NCBI GenBank assembly: GCA_947494975.1
Contig: CANLXA010000005.1
Coordinates: forward strand, 124,001-188,000
From: an uncultured Roseicyclus sp.
Lineage (GTDB): Bacteria > Pseudomonadota > Alphaproteobacteria > Rhodobacterales > Rhodobacteraceae
Length of the DNA stretch: 64,000 bases
Direction: 5' to 3'
Below are positions 45,351 through 55,519 of the stretch, one piece after another. The translations under genes were made by a program, and so were the position numbers. The notes under the pieces were generated by a model. The model ran no database searches. It saw only the letters and a list, made by a program, of their open reading frames with translations, and was not told the origin of the DNA. The stretch's first letter is position 1. Each line of letters opens with the position of its first letter.

Positions 45351-46235
45351 TCAGTCGATTGTGAAGTGTGGCAGCACGGCGTCCAGCACCGCCTCCGGCA
45401 CCTCTTCCATCGCAAAATGGCCGGATCGCTGCAGCTCAACGCCACTCACATCCACCGCCCAATCCCGCCAAACGCCCAACGGATCCCCGGTTTTGGCCGG
45501 AAACCCGCCGGCGCCCCACACGAACAAAAGAGGCGCCTCGATCCGCTCGCCAGCCGCGCGGCTTTCCGCATCGATCCGCCGATCGATCGTGGCCCCGGCC
45601 CGGTAATCGTTGCACATCGCGGCAACCCGCTCCGCATCCGCCCCCTGTGCGCGATAGCTTTCCAGCGCGGCGGCCGAAAACGCCGACAGATCCCCGGAAT
45701 GGGTCCAATGGCTCAGGGTCCAATCCACATAGGCCGGGCCATCGGACAGGATCATCCGCTCCGGCAGCGGCGCGGGTTGCGCGAGAAACGTCCAGTGATA
45801 GGCCGCCATCGCAAGCTCCGCATCCCATGCGGCCCAGAAATCGCCCGTGGGCACGATCTCGATAATGCTCAATCGGTCCACCCGCCCCGGATGGTCCAAA
45901 GCCAACCGATAACTCACCCGGGCACCCCGGTCGTGGCCCAGTATGTGCGCCTTTTCCAACCCCAGCGCGTCCATCAATCCGATGATATCCCGGGCCATCT
46001 CGCGCTTGGCATAGGCCTCCGGCCCTTTGGGTGCGTCGCTGTCGCCATATCCGCGCAGATCGGGAACAATCACGTCGAAATCTTCCGCCAGCCGGGGTGC
46101 CACCTTCTCCCAACACCGATGGTTCTGTGGAAATCCGTGCAGCAGGATCAGGGGCGCGCCGGCACCCGCGCGATGCACACTCAGCTCGATCCCGTTCGTC
46201 ACAACCCGCGACGCCTCAAACCCCTCGATTGCCAT
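45351..46235 (-). CDS. Alpha/beta hydrolase, haloacetate dehalogenase-like
   Basis: A 294-residue alpha/beta hydrolase closely following fluoroacetate dehalogenase. Nucleophile Asp102 in GHDRGAR with carboxylate-binding Arg103 and Arg106, the halide-pocket His147-Trp148 (YHWTFLAQP) and Tyr211 (NDYRAG), and catalytic His273 (SGHF) occupy the same relative positions as D110, R111, R114, H155, W156, Y219 and H280 of the Rhodopseudomonas enzyme. The third triad position (D134 there) is Glu126 here. Activity on haloacetates is therefore likely but not certain; an epoxide hydrolase is less likely. Confidence 0.85.
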   Translation of the reverse strand: MAIEGFEASRVVTNGIELSVHRAGAGAPLILLHGFPQNHRCWEKVAPRLAEDFDVIVPDLRGYGDSDAPKGPEAYAKREMARDIIGLMDALGLEKAHILGHDRGARVSYRLALDHPGRVDRLSIIEIVPTGDFWAAWDAELAMAAYHWTFLAQPAPLPERMILSDGPAYVDWTLSHWTHSGDLSAFSAAALESYRAQGADAERVAAMCNDYRAGATIDRRIDAESRAAGERIEAPLLFVWGAGGFPAKTGDPLGVWRDWAVDVSGVELQRSGHFAMEEVPEAVLDAVLPHFTID

Positions 46236-46238
46236 GCG

Positions 46239-46748
46239 TTACTCCTCCCAAAGCACCGGTTGCACCGCGTAACCGATATAGAGCGGGTGTTTCGGATGCC
46301 CCGCTTTCGACAGGCCCAGATGGTAAAGCGGCCTGCCCGCGGCCCGCAAAAACGCCGCCACTTCGGGGCCACGGCCCAGATGTTCGCCATGGGTGCCCCA
46401 GGCGCAGACGATCCGATCGGCCCAGTCGAGGCTCTCCAGGATTGCTGCATCGTTGCGCGGCCCCACCGGGTCCTCGGCCCGCCGCATGTCCCGCGGATCG
46501 GTGGCGCGCCACGCGAAGATGTTCAGCACCCGAAACGCCCCGAACCCCAGCGTCCGCGCTCGGCGCTCGCACCGCTCGACCGTGGGATCGTTCTGCACTT
46601 CGGTCGCGGTTGACGGGTTCAACATGATGAACAGCGCGCGCTTGCCCTCCGGCTCCCACACCCGCGTCAGCGAATAGCGATACCGCTCGCAGTCGGAATA
46701 CACGGCGACAGAGGCCGCATCGTCCTTTTGATGGCTTCGCTCGATCAT
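46239..46748 (-). CDS. DUF1643 domain protein
   Basis: A 169-residue protein with the DUF1643 pattern: YRYSLTRVWEP, LFIMLNPSTATE, NDPTVERCERRA, LNIFAWRATDP and VCAWGTHG. The function is unknown. It ends three bases before the hydrolase gene starts, so the two are likely co-transcribed, and its start overlaps the stop of a small upstream ORF by four bases. Confidence 0.88.
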   Translation of the reverse strand: MIERSHQKDDAASVAVYSDCERYRYSLTRVWEPEGKRALFIMLNPSTATEVQNDPTVERCERRARTLGFGAFRVLNIFAWRATDPRDMRRAEDPVGPRNDAAILESLDWADRIVCAWGTHGEHLGRGPEVAAFLRAAGRPLYHLGLSKAGHPKHPLYIGYAVQPVLWEE

Positions 46749-46948
46749 ATCTGCCCCGCCCCATCGGCCAAATCGTCCCGACAGAGCGGCACGTCAGAAA
46801 TCCACCTAAACCAAAACGTTCCCCTCGCGACACCCCTCCGGGCCATTCGCACATCGACAATGCATCCGCACTCCTGCTTGTCCCCAACAGCGATCCGCCC
46901 GTCGAGACGGAATGCGGCGAACCCTAAGCCGGTGGGCGCGAACGTCAT
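46745..46948 (-). CDS. Small hypothetical protein coupled to DUF1643
   Basis: A 67-residue ORF starting TFAPTGLGFAAFRLDGRIAV, with a two-Cys KQECGCIVDV segment. Its TGA overlaps the DUF1643 ATG in the ATGA manner, which supports real translation. The frame stays open upstream to 47101 but enters truB. I recognise no family, and the ribosome-binding site is weak. Confidence 0.45.
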   Translation of the reverse strand: MTFAPTGLGFAAFRLDGRIAVGDKQECGCIVDVRMARRGVARGTFWFRWISDVPLCRDDLADGAGQI

Positions 46949-46994
46949 CCCGGAAAGGGAATCTCCGAAACAAGCCGCTCCACCCGCCCAACCT

Positions 46995-47900
46995 CTAAAG
47001 GTTGAACACCCGTTCAGGGTGAAGCTCCCCCGCGCGAAACCGGCCCACCGCCACGGGTTGGCCATCGAAGGACGCCCAGGCCAGATCGCCATATTCCACA
47101 TCGCCGGGCAGCACCTGCCCCGGATTTCCGTTCTTCAACCGACCCGCGCCCAATTCGGTCGCGCGCAGCTCCGGCAGATCGGCCAAGGCCAGGCCAACCG
47201 GCTGCAGCAACCCATCGATCTCCGCCGTCCGCGCCAGCGCCTCGATCCGGTCAAACCCGACGGCATCCTCGATATCAAACGGCCCCACCCAGGTTCGGCG
47301 AAGCCACAGAACATGGCCCAGACATCCCAACGCCTCGCCCAGATCCCGCGCGATGGAGCGCACGTATCCGCCCGATCCGCACACGAAATGCAGATCCACA
47401 TGGTCGTCATCCGGGCGACCCAGCAGGCTCAACTCGTCGACATACAAATCCCGCGCAGCGAGCTCCATTTCCTCCCCCGCCCGCGCGATGTCATAGGCGC
47501 GCTCGCCATCGACCTTAACTGCTGAGAATTGCGGCGGGACTTGCCGGATATCGCCCACGAAGGCTCGCAGGGCGGCCTCGATCTCGGCATCGGAGGGGCG
47601 CCGGTCGGAGGTTTGCAGCACCTCCCCCTCGGCATCGTCGGTGCGGGTCGACACACCCAACCGAACCCGGAATTCATAGGCCTTCAGCGCGTCCCCCAGA
47701 TAGGCGATGGTCTTCGTCGCCTCTCCCAGTGCCACCGGCAACATGCCCGTCGCGTCGGGGTCCAACGTGCCCGCATGGCCCGCTTTCTTGGCATCGAAGG
47801 CCCAACGCACCTTGTTCACAATTGCGGTGGAGGTCAGGCCCGCCGGTTTGTCCACCAACAGCCAGCCCGAGATATCGCGGCCCTTTTTCCTGCGCGCCAT
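46995..47900 (-). CDS. truB: tRNA pseudouridine(55) synthase TruB
   Basis: A 301-residue enzyme that makes pseudouridine 55 in t[38 protein letters not shown] (catalytic Asp in the GTLDP motif) and [18 protein letters not shown] are all present, with a C-terminal PUA-like tail ending [17 protein letters not shown] in part. In many genomes it precedes rpsO; here it is 3.4 kb away, downstream of rbfA. Confidence 0.97.
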   Translation of the reverse strand: MARRKKGRDISGWLLVDKPAGLTSTAIVNKVRWAFDAKKAGHAGTLDPDATGMLPVALGEATKTIAYLGDALKAYEFRVRLGVSTRTDDAEGEVLQTSDRRPSDAEIEAALRAFVGDIRQVPPQFSAVKVDGERAYDIARAGEEMELAARDLYVDELSLLGRPDDDHVDLHFVCGSGGYVRSIARDLGEALGCLGHVLWLRRTWVGPFDIEDAVGFDRIEALARTAEIDGLLQPVGLALADLPELRATELGAGRLKNGNPGQVLPGDVEYGDLAWASFDGQPVAVGRFRAGELHPERVFNL

Positions 47901-47933
47901 GTGGATTGCCCCTCTGCCTCAAAGGCCGGTCTG

Positions 47934-48692
47934 CTACCCATCCCCCTGCGCGCCGTCAACCGGTGCGTCTTCGACAATCACACCCAGGATCGGCCCGATG
48001 GGAAAGCCCAGATCCGACCGCCCGATATCCGGCGCATGCAGGCGCGAGACACGGCCATCGAAGTAAAGCGCATTGGGCGTGCCCAGATGATCGCGAAAGA
48101 ACCGCGCGAAATGGTGGAAATTCACCGCCTGGTCCGAGATCACCATCCAAAGCGTCGTGCCGCCCTCGTCCACACCCACACCGTTGCGGATGTTCAGGCT
48201 GTCGGAATCCGGCAGGAACCGCGGATGCAGATCGCCATCGATCACCAGCATCGGCCCGGATTGCGTCGCATGGGTGCAGGCAAGCGGATCTTCCGCAAAA
48301 CGGCGGCTTTCCACCACCGCGGCCTCATTCTCGCCAAGGCACAGAACGCCGTTGGGCAGCAACCCGAAATTCCCCGGCCCGTCGGAGGTGATGATGCGCA
48401 TTTCCTGCTCGCCATCTTCCACATACAGGCCCACCGGCGAGCGATCTTCGTGGAACATGCCCGCATTCATCGCGATGCCAAGCCGGGCCCCGTCTGGCAG
48501 GGCGTTTTCGACCCGGCTGAATGTGCCATAGACCGCGCCCGCTTCGTCGCGCAGGAACAGGCGCACATCGGCCTCGGCCAGATCCACCTCGCAGGCCGTG
48601 AATTCGGCGCTGTCAAACAGAACCGTTTCGCATTCCGCCTCGCTGATTGTCGGGGCGAGCATCGCACCCAGGATCGTCAGGAGCCGGATCAT
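47934..48692 (-). CDS. Phosphodiester glycosidase family protein (exported)
   Basis: A 252-residue protein with a signal peptide ([19 protein letters not shown]) and the NAGPA/DUF2233 fold: [47 protein letters not shown] and YFDGRVSRL. Family members hydrolyse sugar phosphodiesters; the periplasmic substrate is unknown. The start overlaps the rbfA stop by four bases, so it is translationally coupled to rbfA, an odd pairing of an exported enzyme with ribosome maturation. Confidence 0.87.
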   Translation of the reverse strand: MIRLLTILGAMLAPTISEAECETVLFDSAEFTACEVDLAEADVRLFLRDEAGAVYGTFSRVENALPDGARLGIAMNAGMFHEDRSPVGLYVEDGEQEMRIITSDGPGNFGLLPNGVLCLGENEAAVVESRRFAEDPLACTHATQSGPMLVIDGDLHPRFLPDSDSLNIRNGVGVDEGGTTLWMVISDQAVNFHHFARFFRDHLGTPNALYFDGRVSRLHAPDIGRSDLGFPIGPILGVIVEDAPVDGAQGDG

Positions 48693-49129
48693 CCGTCATC
48701 CCTCAACGCCTCATTGCCCGGGGCCTCGTTGCCTGGGGCCTCGATATCCCGGCGCACCTCGGCGCGGGACAGCATCTCACGGGTCTCATCCATCCGGTCG
48801 AATGTCTCATCGATCACGAACCGCAGATCGGGCGCGTATTTGAGGGTCAGGTCCTTGCCCAACGCGCGGCGCAATTCACCCTTGTTGCGCTTCAGCGCAT
48901 CGATGGCTTCCTCGCGCCCGCCGCCGCCCAACGGCATCACGTAAACCGTTGCGATCTTCAGATCGGGCGAGGTACGCACCTCGCCCACCGTGATCGACAT
49001 CACGTTCAGCTCCGGGTCGTGCACGTCGCCGCGCGCCAGCACGCCGGAGAGTGTGCGTCGGATCAGTTCGCCGACCCGCAACTGCCGCTGCGAGGGGCCT
49101 GACCCTTCGTGATGTGAATTGCGTGCCAT
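48689..49129 (-). CDS. rbfA: Ribosome-binding factor A
   Basis: A 146-residue 16S maturation factor. KH-like core with [41 protein letters not shown] and [17 protein letters not shown]. The last residues contain EAPGN repeated twice then EA, from a 15-base tandem duplication (about 48712-48746). Start at ATG 49129 (MARNSHHEG); the longer frame is divergent-promoter DNA facing dapB. Confidence 0.95.
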   Translation of the reverse strand: MARNSHHEGSGPSQRQLRVGELIRRTLSGVLARGDVHDPELNVMSITVGEVRTSPDLKIATVYVMPLGGGGREEAIDALKRNKGELRRALGKDLTLKYAPDLRFVIDETFDRMDETREMLSRAEVRRDIEAPGNEAPGNEALRDDG

Positions 49130-49241
49130 GCTGCGTGTCCTCTGATCCCAGAGGTAGGCCATGCGCGCGCCGCTCGCAAGCTGGCGCTTTCCTGCGGGCG
49201 CAGGTTCCGTTACGACCGGCGCAACCACGACGGAGGTGACA

Positions 49242-50051
49242 ATGGACAGCATGGGCATAGCCGTGATGGGCGCATCGGGCCGCATGGGCCAGATGCTGAT
49301 CGAGACGATCAATGCATCCGACAAGGCGCATCTTGTGGCAGTCACCGAACGGCCGGGGCACGAGTGGATCGGCGCGGATCTGGGCTATGCGATGGGGGGT
49401 GTGCAATCCGGTGTGCCGGTGGTCGATGACCCGCTGGACGCCATCGTGAAAGCGCAGGCCGTGATCGATTTCACCACGCCCGCGGCCACCGTGGCTCACG
49501 CGAAATTGACCGCACAGGCCCGCGCCGTCCATGTCATCGGCACCACCGGCATGTCTCCGGAAGATATCGCCGCTTTGGAGCCCTGCGCACGGCATGCCAC
49601 GATCATCCGGGCCGGGAACATGAGCCTGGGGGTCAATCTGCTGGTGAGGCTGGCCCAGGAAGTGGCTGCCGCGCTCGATGATGATTTCGATGTGGAGATC
49701 GTCGAGGCCCATCATCGCCACAAGGTCGATGCTCCGTCAGGCACCGCCCTGATGCTTGGCGAGGCTGTCGCCCATGGGCGGAACGTCGATCTGGCGGCGT
49801 CGTCAGATCGGGGCCGGGACGGCATCACAGGCGAACGCAAGCGCGGCCATATCGGCTTCTCCGCCATTCGGGGTGGGGACATCGTGGGCGAACATGACGT
49901 GATCTTTGCCGCCGACGGCGAGCGGATCGTGCTGCGCCACCTGGCCACGGATCGTGGCATCTTCGCGCGCGGCGCCCTCAAGGCGGCGCTCTGGGGTCGG
50001 GGCCGGGCTCCGGGCCATTACTCGATGATGTCGGTCCTTGGTCTGGCTTGA
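49242..50051 (+). CDS. dapB: 4-hydroxy-tetrahydrodipicolinate reductase
   Basis: Lysine/diaminopimelate pathway enzyme of 269 residues. Nucleotide motif [26 protein letters not shown], and the catalytic [14 protein letters not shown] with His and Lys. Strong GGAGGTGACA before ATG 49242. Divergent from rbfA with a 112-base shared upstream region; a small secreted-protein gene follows. Confidence 0.97.
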   Translation: MDSMGIAVMGASGRMGQMLIETINASDKAHLVAVTERPGHEWIGADLGYAMGGVQSGVPVVDDPLDAIVKAQAVIDFTTPAATVAHAKLTAQARAVHVIGTTGMSPEDIAALEPCARHATIIRAGNMSLGVNLLVRLAQEVAAALDDDFDVEIVEAHHRHKVDAPSGTALMLGEAVAHGRNVDLAASSDRGRDGITGERKRGHIGFSAIRGGDIVGEHDVIFAADGERIVLRHLATDRGIFARGALKAALWGRGRAPGHYSMMSVLGLA

Positions 50052-50109
50052 TCGCGCCAGCCACTGGCCTAGCTTTCTGCGCATCCCCTCACCGGATCGG
50101 AGAACGCCC

Positions 50110-50466
50110 ATGTCCCTTCGGATCATCGCCCTCGCCGCCCTTGTGGCGCTCGCACCGCTCCCCGCTCTGGCGGAGCTGACTCGGATCACCGATCGCGCTA
50201 CTTTCCTGTCGACGGTTCAAGGCCGCGAGCTGAGCCGCCTCGGCGTCAGCCTGCAGGTCTCCCCCAATGGCAGCATCGTGGGCCGGGCCCTTGGCCGGGA
50301 CGTGACGGGAACGTGGTCGTGGGAAAACGGCATGTTCTGCCGCACGCTCGATGCCGGTGACCGCCAATTTGCGCGCAATTGTCAGGTGGTGAGCGTGGAG
50401 GGCTCCAGCATCCGCTTCCACGCCGATCAGGGCACCGGGGATATTGCGGATTTCCGTATCCGTTAG
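50110..50466 (+). CDS. Small secreted protein of unknown function
   Basis: A 118-residue protein with a clear signal peptide (LRIIALAALVALAPLPALA) and a mature domain containing VQGRELSRLGVSLQVSPNG, GTWSWENGMFCRTL and ARNCQVVSVEG; the two cysteines probably pair. It looks like a small periplasmic beta-sandwich found in roseobacters, with no known role. Same strand as dapB, 58 bases after it. Confidence 0.72.
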   Translation: MSLRIIALAALVALAPLPALAELTRITDRATFLSTVQGRELSRLGVSLQVSPNGSIVGRALGRDVTGTWSWENGMFCRTLDAGDRQFARNCQVVSVEGSSIRFHADQGTGDIADFRIR

Positions 50467-50475
50467 AGCGCAGCG

Positions 50476-50649
50476 TCAGAAATCAACGGCGATGCCCTTC
50501 CGCTCCCAATCGCCATAACGCACCGGCTCCGGCCCGTCGCGCCCGCCAAGTTCCGTCGGCAGGTCCAGCGCTTTGGCCTTCTTGCGCCGCTCTTCGGCCT
50601 CTGCCAACGCGCGTTGGGCCTCCGGGGTCAGGGTCTGATCATCACTCAT
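50476..50649 (-). CDS. Succinate dehydrogenase assembly factor 4 (DUF1674)
   Basis: A 57-residue protein. The C-terminal GPEPVRYGDWERKGIAVDF is the SDHAF4/DUF1674 signature, and the N terminus is a charged helix (LTPEAQRALAEAEERRKKAK). In mitochondria the homologue binds flavinylated SdhA during complex II assembly. ATG 50649; the much longer open frame upstream is the shadow of rsmB. Divergent from rsmB. Confidence 0.88.
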   Translation of the reverse strand: MSDDQTLTPEAQRALAEAEERRKKAKALDLPTELGGRDGPEPVRYGDWERKGIAVDF

Positions 50650-50724
50650 CGCGCGCGGCTCCGCTTGTACGTCATTCCCCGTTGATATACGCGCCAGAGG
50701 CTCAGGAACAAGGAGCCGCCCGCA

Positions 50725-51957
50725 ATGCAGGCCCGCCAAGCCGCCGTTTTTCTGCTCGATGCCGTGCTGCAGGACCGCCGCATGCTGAGCCATGTGGAGG
50801 TTCCCATCGACGGGCCGGAGGCGGCGCGCGCCAGCCGTCTGGCGGCCGGCGTCCTGCGTCATCTGACTGCGGCCGATACGCTGATCCGGCGCTACGTGGA
50901 TCGCAAACCGAAGCCGACGGTACACAACATCCTGCGCCTTGGCGTCGTGGAGCTTCTGGAAAATGGGCAGGACGCCCATGGCGTCACCGATGCGCTGGTG
51001 TCCCTGGCGAAATCGAACCAGCGGACCCGCAAGGCGTCGGGCCTGATCAACGCCGTTTTGCGGAAGGTCGCCACCGAAGGCCCCGCCCTCTGGGCCGAAT
51101 TGCCGCCGCAGCGCCTGCCGCCCTGGGTCGACAAGGCGTTGCGCAAACGGATCGGCGCCGACGGCATCCGCGCCATCGAAACGGCGCAGGCCAAGGCCCC
51201 ACCGCTCGACCTCACGCCCCGCGCGCCCGGCCTTGAAATCGACGGGGCGGAGCGTCTGCCCACCGGCTCCCTGCGGCTTCACAAACCGACGCAGGTCACC
51301 GCCCTGCCGGGCTTCGAAGATGGCGCGTTCTGGGTGCAGGACGCCGCCGCCGCTTTGCCCGTTCGCCTGCTCGGCGATGTGAACGGCAAGCGCGTGCTGG
51401 ACCTCTGCGCCGCGCCCGGTGGCAAAACGATGCAATTGGCCGCCGCCGGTGCCGATGTCACGGCGCTGGACCTCTCCGAGCCCCGGATGCGACGCGTGGC
51501 CGAGAACCTGAAGCGTACCGGCCTGAGCGCCAAGCTTGTCACGCAGGACGCGTTCGATCACCAAGGCACCTACGATGCGATCCTGCTCGATGCGCCCTGC
51601 ACCGCCACCGGCACTCTGCGGCGCCATCCCGATCTGCCCTTTGTGAAATCCGGAAAGGATGTGGAGCCGCTGACCAAGCTGCAAATGCGGCTGCTGGACC
51701 ATGCGCTGACACTGCTGAACCCCGGTGGCACGCTTGTCTATTGCACCTGCTCGCTCCTGCCCGTGGAGGGTGAGTTTCAGATCACCGCCGCCCTGAAACG
51801 CCATGAGAGCCTGAGCATAGTCCCCGCCGATCCCGTGGCGCTTGGGGGGGATGCGGAGTGGGCCAGCCCCGAAGGCGGGTTGCGTCTCCATCCCGGCCAT
51901 TGGCCGGATCGAGGCGGGCTCGATGGCTTCTACATGGCCGCCCTGCGCATGGCGTGA
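50725..51957 (+). CDS. rsmB: 16S rRNA (cytosine-C5) methyltransferase, RsmB/Sun family
   Basis: A 410-residue m5C methyltransferase. N-terminal NusB-like RNA-binding domain (about 1-130, ARQAAVFLLDAVLQ to GLINAVLRK), then the SAM domain with DLCAAPGGKTMQLA, DAPCTATGTLRRHPD (one catalytic Cys) and YCTCSLLPVEGE (the second). AGGAGCCGCCCGCA precedes ATG 50725. Followed by heparinase-like and purH genes on the same strand. Confidence 0.95.
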   Translation: MQARQAAVFLLDAVLQDRRMLSHVEVPIDGPEAARASRLAAGVLRHLTAADTLIRRYVDRKPKPTVHNILRLGVVELLENGQDAHGVTDALVSLAKSNQRTRKASGLINAVLRKVATEGPALWAELPPQRLPPWVDKALRKRIGADGIRAIETAQAKAPPLDLTPRAPGLEIDGAERLPTGSLRLHKPTQVTALPGFEDGAFWVQDAAAALPVRLLGDVNGKRVLDLCAAPGGKTMQLAAAGADVTALDLSEPRMRRVAENLKRTGLSAKLVTQDAFDHQGTYDAILLDAPCTATGTLRRHPDLPFVKSGKDVEPLTKLQMRLLDHALTLLNPGGTLVYCTCSLLPVEGEFQITAALKRHESLSIVPADPVALGGDAEWASPEGGLRLHPGHWPDRGGLDGFYMAALRMA

Positions 51958-52022
51958 CACAGGCCACGCCGCGCCCTATCCTGCCCCAAAACCAGAACCC
52001 TGAGCAGCAACCCCGCCTGACA

Positions 52023-53774
52023 ATGTCCGAGCCGATTCCTCCCTCCCCCGGTGGACCCCGCCCCCGTCCGGGCAGCGGCGCACGCATTTCGTCGCGCCTG
52101 GCCGCGCTCAGCGCCGGATGGGGCCCGCGGATGCAGGGCTTTCTGTGGCAACCCGAGCCGCGCTTTCCCGGCTCCGAGGTGCGGGGGCGCCAGCTTCTGG
52201 CGGGTAATCTGCGGCTTGGCGGCGCGCTGATCGAGTTGAAGGGCCAGAGCCCGTGGGATGTGACACCGCCCAATGATGCCTTCGCGCTGGCGCTCCACGG
52301 CTTCGACTGGCTTGATGATCTGGCCGCAATCCCGGATGCGGGCGGCCGCGCCACCGCGCAGGCCTGGCTCGGCGCCTGGCTGGACCGCTACGGGCGCGGC
52401 CGGGGCGAGGGGTGGAGCCCCGATCAGACCGGGCGACGCCAGGTGCGCTGGATCACCCATGCACTGTTTCTGCGCAACGGGCAGGACCCGGCGGAGGCTC
52501 AGGCCTTTGAACGCACCCTGGGGCGGCAGGCCAATTATCTCGCCAAACGCTGGCACCGCACCTCCCCCGGCCTGCCGCGGTTCGAGGCCCTGACCGGGCT
52601 GGTCTATTCCGCCTGCGCCCTGATCGGCCTGGAAACGCATCTCAACCCCGCCCTTCGCGGCCTCGCCCAGGAATGCGCGCGGGAGATCGACGCCCAAGGC
52701 GGCATCCCAACCCGCAACCCCGAGGAATTGCTGGAGGTTTTCGTTCTGCTCACATGGGTGGCGCAGATCCTGCAGGAGACGGGCAAACGGCCGGACCCGG
52801 CCATTGACACGGCGATCCTCAGGATCGCGCCGACCCTGCGCGCGCTCCGCCATGCCGATGGCAGCCTCGTGCGCGCCCATGGCGGCGGGCGCGGCGCGCC
52901 CGGGCGGCTGATCGGGGCGTTGGTGCAATCCGGCGTGCGACCCTCGCGAATGAAGGGGCTGGCCATGGGGTTCGCGCGGATGGCATCGGGCCGGGTGACG
53001 GTGATTGCCGATGCCGCCCCGCCGATGCTGGGGCCGGCCTCCACCAACGCCCATGCCGGCACACTCAGCTTCGAGATGTGTTCGGCCAATTACCCGCTGA
53101 TCGTGAATGCCGGGTCGGGCGCAAGCTTCGGGCCGGACTGGCGCCGGGCGGGCCGCGCCACGCTCACTCATTCCACGGTCTCGCTGGCGGGCTATTCCTC
53201 GTCCCGGTTCGCACAGCGGGCCGGCCGCGCCGCGCCCGAGCGGCAGGGCTTTGCCGAAGGGCCTACGGATGTCTCGATCCAGACGTCGGAAGTGGCAGGC
53301 GGAGAAGGCATCGTCCTGAGCCATGATGGCTGGCGCCGCACTCACGGGTTAGTGCATCTGCGCTCGCTCACGTTGGAGGATCACGGCAACCTTTTGCGCG
53401 GGGACGATGGCCTGGCAGCGCTCGATGGCAACGACCGCACCCGGTTTGAGCATATCAACCGCTCCCTGCCCTATGATGTCGGCCTCAGGTTTGCCGCGCG
53501 CTTTCACCTGCATCCCGATGTGGTGGTGGAGCTGGATATGGGCGGCGCGGCGGTGTCGCTGACCTTGCCGAATGAAGAGGTCTGGGTGTTCCGCCATGGC
53601 AGTGAGGCCGACCTTGTCCTGCGCCCGTCGGTTTATTTCGACGCCGGTCGCCTGAAACCGCGCGCGACAAAACAGATCGTTTTAACCAGCCGCATAAGAG
53701 GTTATGGCGCTGCCGTAAGTTGGAGCATCGCGCGCCCCTCCGCGCTTCTGCCCGCCCCGGACCTGCCCCTGTGA
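52023..53774 (+). CDS. Heparinase II/III family protein
   Basis: A 583-residue protein. The alpha/alpha-toroid N-terminal half includes WDVTPPNDAFALALHGFDWL and RRQVRWITHALFLRNG; the beta-sheet C-terminal half has SANYPLIVNAGSG, TLTHSTVSLAGYSSSRF and LEDHGNLLRGDDG. It belongs to the Hepar_II_III group seen next to rsmB-purH in rhodobacters. No signal peptide is obvious. Possible polysaccharide lyase; substrate unknown. 65 bases after rsmB, 33 before purH. Confidence 0.88.
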   Translation: MSEPIPPSPGGPRPRPGSGARISSRLAALSAGWGPRMQGFLWQPEPRFPGSEVRGRQLLAGNLRLGGALIELKGQSPWDVTPPNDAFALALHGFDWLDDLAAIPDAGGRATAQAWLGAWLDRYGRGRGEGWSPDQTGRRQVRWITHALFLRNGQDPAEAQAFERTLGRQANYLAKRWHRTSPGLPRFEALTGLVYSACALIGLETHLNPALRGLAQECAREIDAQGGIPTRNPEELLEVFVLLTWVAQILQETGKRPDPAIDTAILRIAPTLRALRHADGSLVRAHGGGRGAPGRLIGALVQSGVRPSRMKGLAMGFARMASGRVTVIADAAPPMLGPASTNAHAGTLSFEMCSANYPLIVNAGSGASFGPDWRRAGRATLTHSTVSLAGYSSSRFAQRAGRAAPERQGFAEGPTDVSIQTSEVAGGEGIVLSHDGWRRTHGLVHLRSLTLEDHGNLLRGDDGLAALDGNDRTRFEHINRSLPYDVGLRFAARFHLHPDVVVELDMGGAAVSLTLPNEEVWVFRHGSEADLVLRPSVYFDAGRLKPRATKQIVLTSRIRGYGAAVSWSIARPSALLPAPDLPL

Positions 53775-53807
53775 CACTCGCCGGGGCGCAGCCTGCAAAG
53801 GACGCCC

Positions 53808-55394
53808 ATGCAAGATCCCGCCCCCCTCTCCCGCGCGCTTCTGTCTGTTTCCGACAAGACCGGCCTTGTGGAATTCGCCAGCGAGCTGGCCGCGCGGGGG
53901 GTGGAGCTTCTGTCCACCGGCGGCACCGCCAAGGCCCTGCGGGAGGCCGGGCTGGCCGTGAAGGATGTGTCCGAAGTCACCGGGTTCCCCGAGATGATGG
54001 ATGGCCGCGTGAAAACGCTGCACCCGATGATCCATGGCGGGCTTCTGGCGCTGCGCGACAATGCCGATCATGTGGCCGCGATGGCGGAACACGGGATTGG
54101 TGCGATCGATCTGCTGGTGGTCAACCTTTACCCGTTCGAGGCGACGGTGGCCGCGGGCGCTGATTATGACACCTGCATCGAGAATATCGACATCGGCGGG
54201 CCCGCGATGATCCGGGCGGCGGCCAAGAACCATGGCGCGGTGACGGTCCTGACCAACCCGGCGCAATATGCGAGCCTGCTGGATGAGTTGGAGGTGCGCA
54301 GCGGCACAACCTTCGGGTTCCGCCAGCGCATGGCGCAGGCTGCCTATGCCAGAACCGCCTCCTATGATGCCGCCGTGTCAAGCTGGATGGCCGATGCCGC
54401 CCAGATTGCGACACCGCCCCACCGCGCCTTTGCCGGAACCCTGGCCCAGGAAATGCGCTATGGCGAAAATCCGCACCAGAAGGCGGCGTTCTACCTCGAT
54501 GGCTCGCACCGCCCCGGCGTGGCCACCGCCACCCAGCATCAGGGCAAGGCGCTCAGCTACAACAATATCAACGACACCGACGCCGCGTTCGAGCTGGTCG
54601 CGGAATTCCCGCCCTCCGATGGCCCCGCCGTGGCGATCATCAAACACGCCAATCCCTGCGGCGTGGCGCGGGCCGATACCATGGCCGCGGCCTACAAGGC
54701 CGCCTTCGACTGCGACCGGACCAGCGCGTTTGGCGGCATCGTCGCCCTGAACCGAACGCTCGACGCCGCAACCGCCGAGCAGATTGTGCAGATCTTCACC
54801 GAAGTGGTGATTGCGCCCGATGCCGACGAGGACGCCAAGGCGATCTTCGCCGCCAGGAAAAACCTGCGCCTGCTGACGACCGGCGGCTTGCCGAACCCGC
54901 GGGTGCCGGTGACGTCCTTCAAGCAGGTCGCAGGCGGGCTTCTGGTGCAGGACAAGGATACCGGCCAGATCGCGCCGTCCGCCCTGAAGATCGTGACCAA
55001 ACGGGAGCCGACGGGCCAGGAAATGCGCGACCTGCGCTTCGCCTGGACGGTGGCGAAACACGTGAAGTCCAACGCCATCATCTATGCCAAGAACGCCGCA
55101 ACCGTGGGGATCGGCGCCGGGCAGATGAGCCGTGTGGACAGCTCCACCATCGCCGCGCTCAAGGCCGCGCGCATGGGCGCGGAATGCGGCCTGCCGGAGA
55201 CGCCCGCCAAAGGCTCCGTCGTGGCGTCGGACGCGTTCTTCCCCTTCGCCGACGGGCTTCTGGCCGCGGCGGAGGCGGGCGCCACGGCGGTGATCCAGCC
55301 CGGCGGTTCCATGCGCGATGACGAGGTGATTGCCGCCGCTGATGAGGCGGGCCTGGCCATGGTCTTCACCGGCATGCGGCATTTCCGGCATTGA
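53808..55394 (+). CDS. purH: Bifunctional AICAR formyltransferase/IMP cyclohydrolase
   Basis: Last two steps of IMP synthesis. 528 residues: N-terminal cyclohydrolase ([39 protein letters not shown]) and C-terminal transformylase ([44 protein letters not shown]). Full length with all signatures. Starts 33 bases after the heparinase-like gene. Confidence 0.98.
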   Translation: MQDPAPLSRALLSVSDKTGLVEFASELAARGVELLSTGGTAKALREAGLAVKDVSEVTGFPEMMDGRVKTLHPMIHGGLLALRDNADHVAAMAEHGIGAIDLLVVNLYPFEATVAAGADYDTCIENIDIGGPAMIRAAAKNHGAVTVLTNPAQYASLLDELEVRSGTTFGFRQRMAQAAYARTASYDAAVSSWMADAAQIATPPHRAFAGTLAQEMRYGENPHQKAAFYLDGSHRPGVATATQHQGKALSYNNINDTDAAFELVAEFPPSDGPAVAIIKHANPCGVARADTMAAAYKAAFDCDRTSAFGGIVALNRTLDAATAEQIVQIFTEVVIAPDADEDAKAIFAARKNLRLLTTGGLPNPRVPVTSFKQVAGGLLVQDKDTGQIAPSALKIVTKREPTGQEMRDLRFAWTVAKHVKSNAIIYAKNAATVGIGAGQMSRVDSSTIAALKAARMGAECGLPETPAKGSVVASDAFFPFADGLLAAAEAGATAVIQPGGSMRDDEVIAAADEAGLAMVFTGMRHFRH

Positions 55395-55519
55395 GCGCGA
55401 CGGCTGCGGTGCGGGCGCCGTTGGCATGGGCCCTTTGCGTCCCCCACCGCGCGGATCGGCTTGTATTGCCGGGCGCGCGGGGGCAGATGAGATACAGTTT
55501 TTCGGATAGGTGAGCCGCG

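Noticed and set aside
50476-51960. A long minus-strand frame across rsmB
   Set aside because: Only its last 57 codons are a gene (SDHAF4); the rest is the shadow of rsmB.
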